A DNA stretch of 64,000 nt from Psychrobacillus sp044762855 (GTDB taxonomy: Bacteria > Bacillota > Bacilli > Bacillales_A > Planococcaceae). The notes under the pieces were generated by a model that was given only the letters and a program-made list of their open reading frames with translations, made no database searches and was not told the DNA's origin. Below are positions 32,918 through 41,422 of this stretch, piece after piece. How positions within the stretch are numbered: position 1 is the stretch's first letter; the number at the start of each line of letters is the position of its first letter. The DNA lies in NCBI RefSeq assembly GCF_044762855.1, contig NZ_JBIWFB010000004.1, positions 276,810-340,809 of the forward strand, read 5' to 3'. The position numbers were made by a program, and so were the translations under genes.

Positions 32918-34480
32918 ATGTACTGGTGTAAAATTGCGAGAACGGAAAAAGAATTTGAAGCGATTGCTAGATTAAACTATCAAACATTTGTGGAAGAAAT
33001 TCCCCAGCATGAACCGGATCCAAGTGGTATGCGGGTTGACCCGTTTCATCATGAAAACGTCTATGTGATTGTGCTAAAGGATCAGGAACTGGCAGGGATG
33101 GTTGCTTTTCGCGCAATCCGTCCTTTTTCCTTAGATTTAAAGCTTGGACCGGTAGAAGATTTACTTCCAGATGATGCGCTTCAGGGAATGCTATGCGAAG
33201 TACGATTGATGGCAGTCGACAAAGCGCATCGAAATGGACGAGTATTTTACTATTTAGCTCGAGCATTATCTGATTATGCCTATGAGAACGGATATGGTGC
33301 GGCGGTTATCTCTGGGACGATACGAGAGCAAAAATTATATAATCAGCTAGGCTTTGAACCTTTTGCAGACACGGTAGGGACAGGCGATGCCCTTTTCGTC
33401 CCAATGGTGTTAACGAGAGAACGATTTGATCGTTCGGTTGCCGCTCGTTTTAAGCAAAAAAGATATTCGTTTTACCCTGGACCTGTTCAACAATCAAAAC
33501 AAATTCAACAAGCATTTTTAGAAAGACCAATTTCTCATCGTTCGCATGAATTCAAAGTGATGCTAGAGCGGGTTAAAAATAGTCTTCTGACAATGAGTGG
33601 AGCGAGACATGTACATCTTTTAGTTGGAAGTGGCACGCTTGCCAACGAAGCGATGATTGCACAATTACATGTACTAGATGAGAAGGGCTTAATCCTCACA
33701 AATGGAGCTTTTGGAGAACGTCTAGAAAAGCAAGCAGGAAGATGGGGACTTTCCTACAAGTCACAAGCGTATGAGTGGGGAACATCATTTGATATAGCAG
33801 CTATAGAGAAGGAACTTGCAAGTGGTAAATATAGCTGGTTACTTATGACGCACGGAGAAACCTCGACGGGAATGTTAAATGATTTAGAAGAGATAGCTAG
33901 GCTGTGCAAAAAGTACAATGTATTTTTATGTGCAGATTGTGTGAGTTCTTTTGGGGCACTTCCATTTTCAATGGATGGTGTATATTTAGCAACTGGAGTG
34001 AGTGGTAAAGCGATTGGTACGATGAGTGGCTTAGCATTTGTCTTTTCCAACTCGGAAATAGTGACGAGCGATAAGATTCCAGCTTATTTAGATATTGGAT
34101 TGACAGCTAGTCAAATGATTCCATTTACGATGTCATCACAGCTTGTACACAGCTTAGAATATGCCCTAAAAGCATATGAAAAAGGAGCAAGATATACACT
34201 TTTACATGATCGAATGAAATTTATAGAGGCAGAGGTAGGAAAACATCAAATTCCATTATTAGCAGATGATCCTTATCCAATGATTTTTACTTGGGAGGAA
34301 AAAACGTTTCCCTATTTAGCGGAAGATGCACGTATGTCTGGATTTGATCTTCATTATAAGAGTGATTACTTGGTGGAAAGAGGTTTAATCCAAATTTCCT
34401 GCATTCAACCAGATTTTGAAGATGCTTGGACTAAGTTTACAAATTGGTTGGATAATTATTGGACATATCATTCGGAGTAA
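32918..34480 (+). CDS. Fusion protein: N-terminal GNAT domain and class-V PLP aminotransferase
   Basis: 520 residues. Residues 1-165 form an acyl/acetyltransferase fold (FEAIARLNYQTFVEEIPQHE; MLCEVRLMAVDKAHRNGRVF with an RNGR acetyl-CoA loop; KLYNQLGFEPF). Residues 183-520 are a class-V aminotransferase of the alanine-glyoxylate/phosphoserine type: YPGPV at the start, GSGTLANEAMIAQL, Asp340 in FLCADCVSSFGALP, and the PLP Lys, probably Lys364 in ATGVSGKAIGT. The N-terminal shape recalls autoinducer-synthase or FeeM-like acyltransferases. It starts 14 nt after the ABC permease, so it belongs to that operon. Product unknown. Confidence 0.82.
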   Translation: MYWCKIARTEKEFEAIARLNYQTFVEEIPQHEPDPSGMRVDPFHHENVYVIVLKDQELAGMVAFRAIRPFSLDLKLGPVEDLLPDDALQGMLCEVRLMAVDKAHRNGRVFYYLARALSDYAYENGYGAAVISGTIREQKLYNQLGFEPFADTVGTGDALFVPMVLTRERFDRSVAARFKQKRYSFYPGPVQQSKQIQQAFLERPISHRSHEFKVMLERVKNSLLTMSGARHVHLLVGSGTLANEAMIAQLHVLDEKGLILTNGAFGERLEKQAGRWGLSYKSQAYEWGTSFDIAAIEKELASGKYSWLLMTHGETSTGMLNDLEEIARLCKKYNVFLCADCVSSFGALPFSMDGVYLATGVSGKAIGTMSGLAFVFSNSEIVTSDKIPAYLDIGLTASQMIPFTMSSQLVHSLEYALKAYEKGARYTLLHDRMKFIEAEVGKHQIPLLADDPYPMIFTWEEKTFPYLAEDARMSGFDLHYKSDYLVERGLIQISCIQPDFEDAWTKFTNWLDNYWTYHSE

Positions 34481-34507
34481 AAAGAATGTATATCAGCTCG
34501 CATAAAT

Positions 34508-34556
34508 AAAGTGTCGTCTCCCAATCAGTTAGAATGGGAAGACGACACTTTTTTAT
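34508..34556. terminator. Bidirectional terminator
   Basis: AAGTGTCGTCT-CCCA pairs with TGGGAAGACGACACTT (one bulge) followed by T run, between converging genes. Confidence 0.85.
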
Positions 34557-35760
34557 AAGTTTTTTCGATAAACTTCTTATATGGAGTATCTGGCATTTTA
34601 TTGATATTATCTAAAGCAACTTGTACTGTTTCCATTGCTTGGTCTTTTTGTTCGAGTTCCAAGTAACATAATGCGATATAGGCATCTTTCTCGAAGAAAA
34701 TCGATAAATCAATTGGATGATGAAGGATTTCCGGAATGGCAACTTCCTTTAACTTTTCAATCGCCTGTTCGTAGTGACCTAAACCAAATAAAGTTTTTCC
34801 TTTTTCTAGCAAGAAAAAAGGGGTAAATAGTTTTTTGGTTATATTTTTAATCGATAGTGTATTGTATAAACGATCTGCTTCTTTGTACATTTTTTTATAA
34901 GAATTTAAGTAATGTATTTCCGCATAGTAGATGAAAACTTTTGAATCTTCATCATCGGCAAATTCACTATAGGCAAGAAGCTTATTTAAATAATATTCTT
35001 TTTTTACCTCATCTTCTGCCATCATTGCTTGAGCAGCCGCTAATCTATATAAATTATCCACTTGTTTAAAAATTTTATGTCTATTGGAATATTGAATGGC
35101 TTTTTCCATTACGCGAATAGCATCTTCATATTTGCCGACAGCAAAATATAAAGTAGCTTCTAAATAATCGTAATCTAGACGAGATAGAGGATCTATCCAT
35201 AATGGATTTGCTTCCAGTTTTGTTCGTTCTTGAAGGAGTATGTCCAGAGACTCTTGATATTGATGTTTCCGATATGGAATTACCGCAAGAGCTGCCCCTA
35301 TACTTGCCCTCCTCGTAGTTAAGTTTAATTGTTCATACATCACGGCAACTCGTTTTAATAGATGTTCAGAGTCATCAGTATTAGTCAAAGATAAACAGCG
35401 ACTGTACATTTCCATTAAACGGGCAGCTTCATATCCTTTTGTAAGCTTAGGTACATATGGTTTTACTAATTCAATCAATTGCTCATACTCATCTGTTAAA
35501 TCCTCATACGACGTGCTAAAAAGGATTTCCGCTTTTTCAAGTATCTCCCTTAGTTCCATGTTACTGACTTCTTCTAAAAGCTCCGTCATGTCCACATTTA
35601 ATCTTCCAGCTATATAATTTAAGCTTTCCATAGAAGGGTTGGCTTTGTTGTTTTCGATTAAACTGAGCATTCCTTTTGTGAGCTCTGTACCTGCAAGAGT
35701 TTCCAATGTCATCTTTTGCTGTTTTCTTAGCTTGCGAATTCGTTCTCCTAATGTTGGCAT
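34525..35760 (-). CDS. XRE-family regulator with TPR-like helical sensor domain
   Basis: 411 residues. An N-terminal Cro/CI helix-turn-helix (LGERIRKLRKQQKMTLETLA, TKGMLSLIENNKANPS) is followed by about 330 residues of helical repeats of TPR type (AIRVMEKAIQYSNRHK; LGHYEQAIEKLKEVAIPEIL). This is the architecture of peptide-binding regulators such as PlcR, Rgg and RapA-like proteins, so a peptide or protein ligand is possible. The ATG at 35760 gives correct spacing from AGGTGA. It is divergent from an MFS gene, and two matching operators lie between them. Confidence 0.85.
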   Translation of the reverse strand: MPTLGERIRKLRKQQKMTLETLAGTELTKGMLSLIENNKANPSMESLNYIAGRLNVDMTELLEEVSNMELREILEKAEILFSTSYEDLTDEYEQLIELVKPYVPKLTKGYEAARLMEMYSRCLSLTNTDDSEHLLKRVAVMYEQLNLTTRRASIGAALAVIPYRKHQYQESLDILLQERTKLEANPLWIDPLSRLDYDYLEATLYFAVGKYEDAIRVMEKAIQYSNRHKIFKQVDNLYRLAAAQAMMAEDEVKKEYYLNKLLAYSEFADDEDSKVFIYYAEIHYLNSYKKMYKEADRLYNTLSIKNITKKLFTPFFLLEKGKTLFGLGHYEQAIEKLKEVAIPEILHHPIDLSIFFEKDAYIALCYLELEQKDQAMETVQVALDNINKMPDTPYKKFIEKTYKKVSSSHSN

Positions 35761-35781
35761 TTTCTTCACCTCATCTTATTA

Positions 35782-35798
35782 GTTTAATTATATTAAAC
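35782..35798. promoter_or_regulatory. Operator 1, GTTTAAT-TAT-ATTAAAC
   Basis: A perfect 7-3-7 inverted repeat directly upstream of the MFS promoter and 22 bp from the regulator start codon. It has the same arms as operator 2. Confidence 0.75.
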
Positions 35799-35804
35799 TT
35801 TTGG

Positions 35805-35833
35805 TTGAAATGAAAGTAATGCTATGCTATTAT
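35805..35833 (+). promoter_or_regulatory. Promoter of the divergent MFS gene
   Basis: TTGAAA (35805-35810), 17-bp spacer, TATTAT (35828-35833), placed between the two operators. Confidence 0.72.
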
Positions 35834-35834
35834 T

Positions 35835-35853
35835 TGTTTAATCAAATTAAACA
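35835..35853. promoter_or_regulatory. Operator 2, TGTTTAAT-CAA-ATTAAACA
   Basis: A perfect 8-3-8 inverted repeat just after the -10 box; centre-to-centre distance to operator 1 is 54 bp, about five helical turns. Confidence 0.75.
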
Positions 35854-35872
35854 TTTCAAAGGGGAAATGAAA

Positions 35873-37135
35873 ATGGAAGAAGCGTTAAAGCTGAAAAGGG
35901 CTACTTATCATTTATGGACGTTTACTATTAGTAAGATGATATCGAGTTTTGGTGCACAAGTGTATGCTTTCGCAATTAGTTTTTACATTTTGCAAATGAC
36001 GGGATCCGCTTCCAATTTTGCATTGAATTTGATATGTAGTATTTTACCAAGAACCTTAGCTGCACCATTTGCAGGATATGCTGCGGACAGATATTCGAGG
36101 AAAATGATTGTCATTGTGGCACAAATCGCAACGACTTTAGCGATAAGTGGCCTCCTGATTGTTAGTTTAACAGCGGGATTGTCACTACTAGCAATTTATA
36201 CTACGACCGTTATTTTATCGTTAGCTTCTACTTTTTCTAGTGTCACATTTAGTTCATCCATAACTGGTTTAGTGGATGAAGGCAGAATTCAAAAGGCGAT
36301 GTCGCTGAACCAAATGTCGATTTCATTTGCTGCAATCGGAAGTCCTGCGTTAGGTGGACTATTATATGGAGCAGTTCCTATGCCGGTATTTCTTATTATG
36401 TATTTGGTTGCATCCGCCATTGCAGTGATTTTGGAGTCGACGATGAATTTCACTTTATTTGCAAAACGAAAAGAAGTGGTAGAAGGGGAAGAAAAAGAAC
36501 CAATGCTTCAAAGTATGAAGGAAGGATTGCGTTATTTAAAAAACGAACCGATTTTGAAAGCGATTGTGTGGATTTCCCTTTTTATCAATTTTTTATTTGG
36601 AGCTTATATGGTCGGCTATTCTTTTATTTTAATCGAAAAGCTGAAAATGGCTCCTGCACATTTTGGTCTAACAGAAGGGGCTTTTGCCGTAGGGATGTTG
36701 CTTATGTCCATTTACTTCTCTACTAGAAATGAAGTGAAATATCCTTTATTACTTTCGAAAAGAAGCATAACGGTGATGGGTATACTCATGGGAGCAGTAG
36801 CGATGCCGCTAATCATTAGCATGCCTTATCCTGTCACGTTCGGTTATTATGTTGTTTTGATGTTTTGCTTAGGTTCTGCAATGATTATTACGAACACCCC
36901 AATGCAAGTGATGATGCAAAAAATGATTGATGATGATTATAAAGGTCGCGTTTTCTCTATTATCGAAACGATGGCAATGGCGCTAATGCCACTAGGTACT
37001 GTCATATACGGATTTTTATATGATTTGTTACCAGCTGAAGGCATTCTTATCGTTTCGAGCTTGTTATTAATAGCGGTCGTATTAATACTTGCAAGACCAT
37101 CTGTTGTACGTACTGCGCATCCTGAACTGCAATAG
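35873..37135 (+). CDS. MFS transporter, drug-efflux type
   Basis: 420 residues with 12 membrane segments and the motif AGYAADRYSRKMI in the loop between segments 2 and 3. The middle loop is LFAKRKEVVEGEEKEPMLQS. This DHA3-like layout is common in macrolide/multidrug exporters (MefA-like). The ATG at 35873 is chosen because AAAGGGG lies 8 nt upstream; the ATG at 35867 is too close. Its promoter sits between twin operators facing the XRE-TPR gene, so that regulator probably controls it. Confidence 0.86.
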   Translation: MEEALKLKRATYHLWTFTISKMISSFGAQVYAFAISFYILQMTGSASNFALNLICSILPRTLAAPFAGYAADRYSRKMIVIVAQIATTLAISGLLIVSLTAGLSLLAIYTTTVILSLASTFSSVTFSSSITGLVDEGRIQKAMSLNQMSISFAAIGSPALGGLLYGAVPMPVFLIMYLVASAIAVILESTMNFTLFAKRKEVVEGEEKEPMLQSMKEGLRYLKNEPILKAIVWISLFINFLFGAYMVGYSFILIEKLKMAPAHFGLTEGAFAVGMLLMSIYFSTRNEVKYPLLLSKRSITVMGILMGAVAMPLIISMPYPVTFGYYVVLMFCLGSAMIITNTPMQVMMQKMIDDDYKGRVFSIIETMAMALMPLGTVIYGFLYDLLPAEGILIVSSLLLIAVVLILARPSVVRTAHPELQ

Positions 37136-37176
37136 AAAAATGCCAAGGAGCGACTCTTCGTCTCCTTGGCATTTAA
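37136..37176. terminator. Bidirectional terminator
   Basis: AAATGCCAAGGAG pairs perfectly with CTCCTTGGCATTT, between converging MFS genes. Confidence 0.88.
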
Positions 37177-37178
37177 TC

Positions 37179-38342
37179 TTACTTTACAATTTTTAAAGAT
37201 TTCATCGAATTACGGAATGCGAAGATCAATCCTATAGACAGAATCGCGAGCACTGCAGATACTACATAAATATTATCGGGTTGAACGGTAAACAACCATG
37301 CGAATAATAATGGACCAATGATTCGCCCGAGATTATCCATGGAGTAGGCCATGCCAGCTGCGGTGCCGTAGCGTCCTCCTGATTCTTTCGAAGTAAGCGA
37401 TACAATGGTTGTTCGTGCAAGTGCATTTCCAGCCGTAAACACACATAGCGAGAAACCTGCCCATATAATACTATTGGTAAATACAGTCATAAACAAACCG
37501 ATTGCGGTAATAATTTGTGCATATAAAAGCCATTTTGTTTCTGTACCATTTTTAATACGACGGACAACTCCGCCTTGGATAGCTGCATCGACAAATCCAC
37601 TAAACATAAACAAATATCCGATTTGAAGCGGTGTAATTTCAATTCTTTCAATTTGGAATAATTGGAATGTAGCCTCTAAACCAGCAAGCAAAAACGTTAC
37701 CATAAATGAAAATAAGAACAAATACTTAATACGATAACCCCAAAGGCTTGCGGCACCTTTCGGAAGAAGTGCCCGTTTGTTTGCTTCCCCCGTACGTGCT
37801 GGCTCTTTCAAAATAATAGACGCATACACAAAAATTAAAAGTAATAATAGCGCTGAAGCAGTAAAAGGTAAGGTCAAGTTAACATGTCCAAGCACACCGC
37901 CAATTGCAGGCCCAAAAATAAACCCTAAACCAATCGACATTCCGAGAAAGCCCATATACTTATTACGGTTTTCTTCATCTGATAAATCTGCTGCAAATCC
38001 AGTCACTGCTGCATACAGGGCGCCAGAAAATAATCCTCCCACTACACGGGACAAGTAAAGCATAAACAGCGAATCGAAAAATAATGAAAACAACCAAAAG
38101 CTTAGGCTGAATCCAACTAGTCCAACTAAAATAAGTGTTTTTCGACCGACGCGATCAGATAACATTCCCCATAGCGGTGCAGTGAAAAAGGAAGCAAGTG
38201 AGTAAACGGTTAGTAAACCACCCACATGCACTTCATGATAATTTTGCTGTAAAATTACTTCGGGTAACACAGGAATGATAATCCCGAAACCTAAATAGAC
38301 TAAAAATTGTATGGACATTAATATAAAAAGAGTCTTTTTCAT
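37179..38342 (-). CDS. MFS transporter, DHA1 drug-efflux type
   Basis: 387 residues with 12 membrane segments. It opens with ILMSIQFLVYLGFGIIIPVLPEV, has GMLSDRVGRKTLILVG between segments 2 and 3, and GLGFIFGPAIGGVLG (motif C of exporters) in segment 5. Related to TetA/Bmr/NorA-type proton antiporters; substrate unknown. The ATG at 38342 is preferred to the codon at 38363 on hydropathy and family N-terminus, although the ribosome site (AGCAGG) is weak. Confidence 0.84.
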   Translation of the reverse strand: MKKTLFILMSIQFLVYLGFGIIIPVLPEVILQQNYHEVHVGGLLTVYSLASFFTAPLWGMLSDRVGRKTLILVGLVGFSLSFWLFSLFFDSLFMLYLSRVVGGLFSGALYAAVTGFAADLSDEENRNKYMGFLGMSIGLGFIFGPAIGGVLGHVNLTLPFTASALLLLLIFVYASIILKEPARTGEANKRALLPKGAASLWGYRIKYLFLFSFMVTFLLAGLEATFQLFQIERIEITPLQIGYLFMFSGFVDAAIQGGVVRRIKNGTETKWLLYAQIITAIGLFMTVFTNSIIWAGFSLCVFTAGNALARTTIVSLTSKESGGRYGTAAGMAYSMDNLGRIIGPLLFAWLFTVQPDNIYVVSAVLAILSIGLIFAFRNSMKSLKIVK

Positions 38343-38439
38343 GGGTAAACCTGCTTTCTGCAAATCTTATACCCTCTATATTACACGTTTCCCTATAGTT
38401 TGGCACATTAGAAATGAAGTCGCTATTTATGTATTCAAA

Positions 38440-38476
38440 AAAGCCATCCCCCGAAAATTTAGGGATAGCTCTTATA
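38440..38476 (-). terminator. Weak terminator of the CBS gene
   Basis: AGCTATCCC (minus strand) pairs with GGGATGGCT, one mismatch, followed by a T run. Confidence 0.55.
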
Positions 38477-38477
38477 T

Positions 38478-38891
38478 TTAATAATCTCGTGGTTCGGATA
38501 TGCTTTCCATAGCGTTAGAAATTTCATGCACATGTGGAAAAGGAAAAGCAAGATCCGCCAGTGACACAAAGCCAACTAGTAATCCATCTTCCATAACGGG
38601 GAGTCTGCGCACTTGATTACGAGCCATTACAACGGAGGCATCTGTGGTCGTATCGTTAGGGGAGACGGAAATAACAGATTTCGTCATGACTTCTTCGACT
38701 TTACTCCGTACATTTCTTGCAACTGAACGTGTTACGATATCCCGATCAGTAATCATACCGACTAATTTTTTGTTGCTGACAACTGGTAAACAGCCAATAT
38801 CCAGTGTACGCATTTGATCAGCAACTTCATTTACGTAATCTTGTGGATTACATGTCACAACTTCTCTGCTCATCACATCTTTCACATTCAT
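38478..38891 (-). CDS. Two-CBS-domain protein
   Basis: 137 residues consisting only of a CBS pair: MNVKDVMSREVVTCNPQDYV...GCLPVVSNKKLVGMITDRDIV and VMTKSVISVSPNDTTTDASV...VRRLPVMEDGLLVGFVSLADL. CBS pairs bind adenosine nucleotides and act as energy or ion sensors. Similar stand-alone proteins in B. subtilis are YhcV and YrkJ-like; some are stress-induced. RBS AAAGGAGTG. A single-gene unit. Confidence 0.88.
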   Translation of the reverse strand: MNVKDVMSREVVTCNPQDYVNEVADQMRTLDIGCLPVVSNKKLVGMITDRDIVTRSVARNVRSKVEEVMTKSVISVSPNDTTTDASVVMARNQVRRLPVMEDGLLVGFVSLADLAFPFPHVHEISNAMESISEPRDY

Positions 38892-39072
38892 TTGATATCA
38901 CTCCTTTTGTTCGCTATTTTCATTACTAGCTTGGTTTACAAAAGTTTAAAATATGTAATATAAAAGTAAGTTTAAAATGCATAAAAAAGTGGTATGATAA
39001 AAACAAAATCAAAAGAAGAAACTTTTTTCAAGATAAATCGTAATAATAATTGGAGAGGACGAGGTGGATAGA

Positions 39073-39210
39073 ATGGCAAAGGAAGTTGATTTAAAGAAAA
39101 TTGTAAGTAATCTTTCGAAGCTGGGTGTTACTGTTACAATGACAAAATCGAGACTTGACATACTTAAAGCGTTAGCACCACCAGCACAAACTCCACACAC
39201 GCAAAGTTAA
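39073..39210 (+). CDS. Small conserved-looking 45-residue protein (Lmo0850-like)
   Basis: MAKEVDLKKIVSNLSKLGVT begins a 45-residue basic helical peptide that ends in a Pro/Gln/Thr tail. It has a GAGGTGG ribosome site 7 nt before the ATG, and a strong terminator directly after the stop. The pattern of a helix, LGV turn and KSR motif is reminiscent of the Lmo0850 family of small Firmicutes proteins, recalled from memory only. Function unknown. Confidence 0.62.
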   Translation: MAKEVDLKKIVSNLSKLGVTVTMTKSRLDILKALAPPAQTPHTQS

Positions 39211-39262
39211 AAAGAGTGGCTCGAAAAGTTCGTATAGACATGAACTTTAGAGCCACTCTTTT
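39211..39262. terminator. Bidirectional terminator
   Basis: A long stem: AAAGAGTGGCTC pairs with GAGCCACTCTTT and extends inward through AAAGTTC/GAACTTT. Confidence 0.9.
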
Positions 39263-40446
39263 TATTCATCTTCATTTTTTGCAAACATATATGTTTTGTG
39301 ATGAAACTTCATACTAAACACTAAGCCAAGGGCAAGCATATTACCCATAAGCGAACTACCACCATAACTTATAAAGGGAAGTGGAATTCCCGTAATCGGT
39401 AGTAACTGTATCGTCATGCCAATATTTTCGAACACATGGAATGTGATCATGGCAATAATTCCTGCACATACATACGTGCTGTATGCATCCTTTAGTTGTA
39501 GGGTGATCTTCGTTAAGTGAAAAATAAGTAAGAAGAAAATACTGATAACAATACTCGTTCCGATAAATCCATATTCTTCACCGATAACTGCAAATATAAA
39601 GTCTGTATGGTTTTCAGGGACATATACTACACGTCCACCATAACCTTTTCCAAAAATTTCACCTGAACCAATTGCGTTTAAAGAAGTGATTAAGTGCATC
39701 CCTTCATCGGCTGCATAGGAATATGGGTCCAACCAAGAGTAAATACGAGCAAATTGATAAGCTTGTAAGCCGAACTTGTCTTCTAAAAAATCTTGCATAT
39801 AAAGAGCCATCCAAAGAAGGGATGCTCCAATTGTTACAGAGCCTACCAACAAAGGAAGAATGATTTTCCAAGTAATACCCGCTACAATAACTAAAGCAGC
39901 CGTAATTGCTAAGAACACAAGCGCCGTCCCAAGGTCAGGTTGTTTCAGGATAAAGAACAAGGGTACAAGCAAAGTTATCCCAATTTTTCCAAGTAAGATT
40001 AAGTCGGTCTTTATGGTCTTCATGAGATTCAACTCGTGATGTTTAGTAATTAAACGAGCAAGAGCTAAAATATAGAAGGTCTTCATAAACTCTGCTGGCT
40101 GTATGTCTCCGATCGGTAAGTGGAACCAACTTTTGGCATTGTTTCTAGGAGCAACAAGATCCAAGCTTCCCGGAAGGATAAAAAGAACAAAAAGTAGAAA
40201 TACTCCAAAGCCATAAATAATCCAAGACATTTTTTTGTACTGCTCTGGTTCAAAAAACATGACGAGTCCGACAATGACAGCACCTACTCCATACCAAAAA
40301 ACTTGTTTAGTTACAAAGTTGTATCCTGCATATTGACCAGTTGTTACTGCCGAAGAAATCGCTAGTAAGCTAACGATTAAAAATAATAATATGATAAAAG
40401 CAAGCGTCCAATCAAAGCGATCGGCAAAGCCTTTTTTGTTTTCCAT
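39262..40446 (-). CDS. RodA/FtsW/SpoVE-family peptidoglycan polymerase
   Basis: 394 residues, ten membrane segments. Family motifs are WFHLPIGDIQPAEFMKTF (segment before the catalytic Asp region), FFILKQPDLGTALVFLAI, and the C-terminal LLPITGIPLPFISYGGSSLMGNMLALGL. These proteins polymerise lipid II together with a class-B PBP. Sequence style is closer to RodA (elongation) than to FtsW. It is alone, away from pbp or mre genes, so it may be one of several paralogues. The ATG at 40446 is chosen from AGGTGA spacing. Confidence 0.88.
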   Translation of the reverse strand: MENKKGFADRFDWTLAFIILLFLIVSLLAISSAVTTGQYAGYNFVTKQVFWYGVGAVIVGLVMFFEPEQYKKMSWIIYGFGVFLLFVLFILPGSLDLVAPRNNAKSWFHLPIGDIQPAEFMKTFYILALARLITKHHELNLMKTIKTDLILLGKIGITLLVPLFFILKQPDLGTALVFLAITAALVIVAGITWKIILPLLVGSVTIGASLLWMALYMQDFLEDKFGLQAYQFARIYSWLDPYSYAADEGMHLITSLNAIGSGEIFGKGYGGRVVYVPENHTDFIFAVIGEEYGFIGTSIVISIFFLLIFHLTKITLQLKDAYSTYVCAGIIAMITFHVFENIGMTIQLLPITGIPLPFISYGGSSLMGNMLALGLVFSMKFHHKTYMFAKNEDE

Positions 40447-40599
40447 AAGAGTCACCTAAATTTCTATCAAATTTCCCATATTCATTATAGCTTAAAATGA
40501 TGTTTTTGGCTTGTAGGTATAAGTGACGAAGATGGAGATAAAGATGTTTCATTGGAAAAATTATGCTATCATATTACGTAGAATAAAGGGGTGTTTTTA

Positions 40600-41340
40600 G
40601 TGGCGAAAAAAGAGAAAGAAATAGAAGAATATATAACGCATTTATATGTCCATGTAAATGAAATAGAGCATTTTGTGTTGTTTAGCGGTATTTCTGTTCA
40701 ACAGTTTATACGGCATTTCTCGGATTTGTCCGCTCTTTTATTATTAAAACATCGATACGAAGAAGCGTCTTTTAATATTCATACCCAGTTAGAATTTGTC
40801 GTAAACGATGAATTCAATCGCTTTTTAAAGGATTTCACTGAACGATCAACAGCTTTATGTTTTTTAGATTTTACGGATGAACGTAAGTTAAATATGCTAT
40901 CTCCGCAAGAGCAAGCAGAGCTATTGTATATTGCTCATAAAAAAGAGACATTGCGATTACCATTTTATCACCATCTTCAAAATAGATTCGTCTATTTAAC
41001 GGATGAGAGTCAAGAGATAACGAAAATTTATTTCCGCGATACAGAAGATTTTAATCATTTAGTCGCTAGTGTGTTCAATCAATACATTAACGAAAAAGCA
41101 AAAACTACTGCTTTTTGGCGGAAAAAAAATAATATCATCTTGCCGGAGTTGACGACGGAAAAAGTAGAAACGTATGCCGACTATTATGAAGATGGCGTGC
41201 TCATGTCTTTATTTAAAATGGGCAAAACCAATTATGGAATTGAAATTAGAAGTTTGCCCGAGAACATCTTTCCAGATGAAGTACTCGGCGATTTAAAACT
41301 TCATCTGGAAAAGTCAGCAGATTTTATAATTGAACTTTAA
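40600..41340 (+). CDS. Hypothetical cytoplasmic protein
   Basis: 246 residues, no signal peptide or membrane segment. It begins MAKKEKEIEEYITHLYVHVN and contains several aromatic/acidic stretches (FLDFTDERKLNMLSPQEQAE; YADYYEDGVLMSLFKMGKTNYGIEIRSL). I do not recognise the family. The second GTG (40600) is chosen because AAAGGGGTG is about 7 nt upstream. A hairpin terminator follows. It is the last gene before composite element copy 2. Confidence 0.75.
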   Translation: MAKKEKEIEEYITHLYVHVNEIEHFVLFSGISVQQFIRHFSDLSALLLLKHRYEEASFNIHTQLEFVVNDEFNRFLKDFTERSTALCFLDFTDERKLNMLSPQEQAELLYIAHKKETLRLPFYHHLQNRFVYLTDESQEITKIYFRDTEDFNHLVASVFNQYINEKAKTTAFWRKKNNIILPELTTEKVETYADYYEDGVLMSLFKMGKTNYGIEIRSLPENIFPDEVLGDLKLHLEKSADFIIEL

Positions 41341-41345
41341 CTTAG

Positions 41346-41390
41346 GGCGCTTTTGCAATGGTAAGTTGCAAGAGCGTTTATTTTTTGTGA
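41346..41390 (+). terminator. Terminator of the hypothetical gene
   Basis: GCGCTTTTGCAA pairs with TTGCAAGAGCGT (minor mismatch), followed by a T-rich tail. Confidence 0.7.
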
Positions 41391-41422
41391 AAAATAACTA
41401 AAGAAGATAGTGCGTAACTGTT

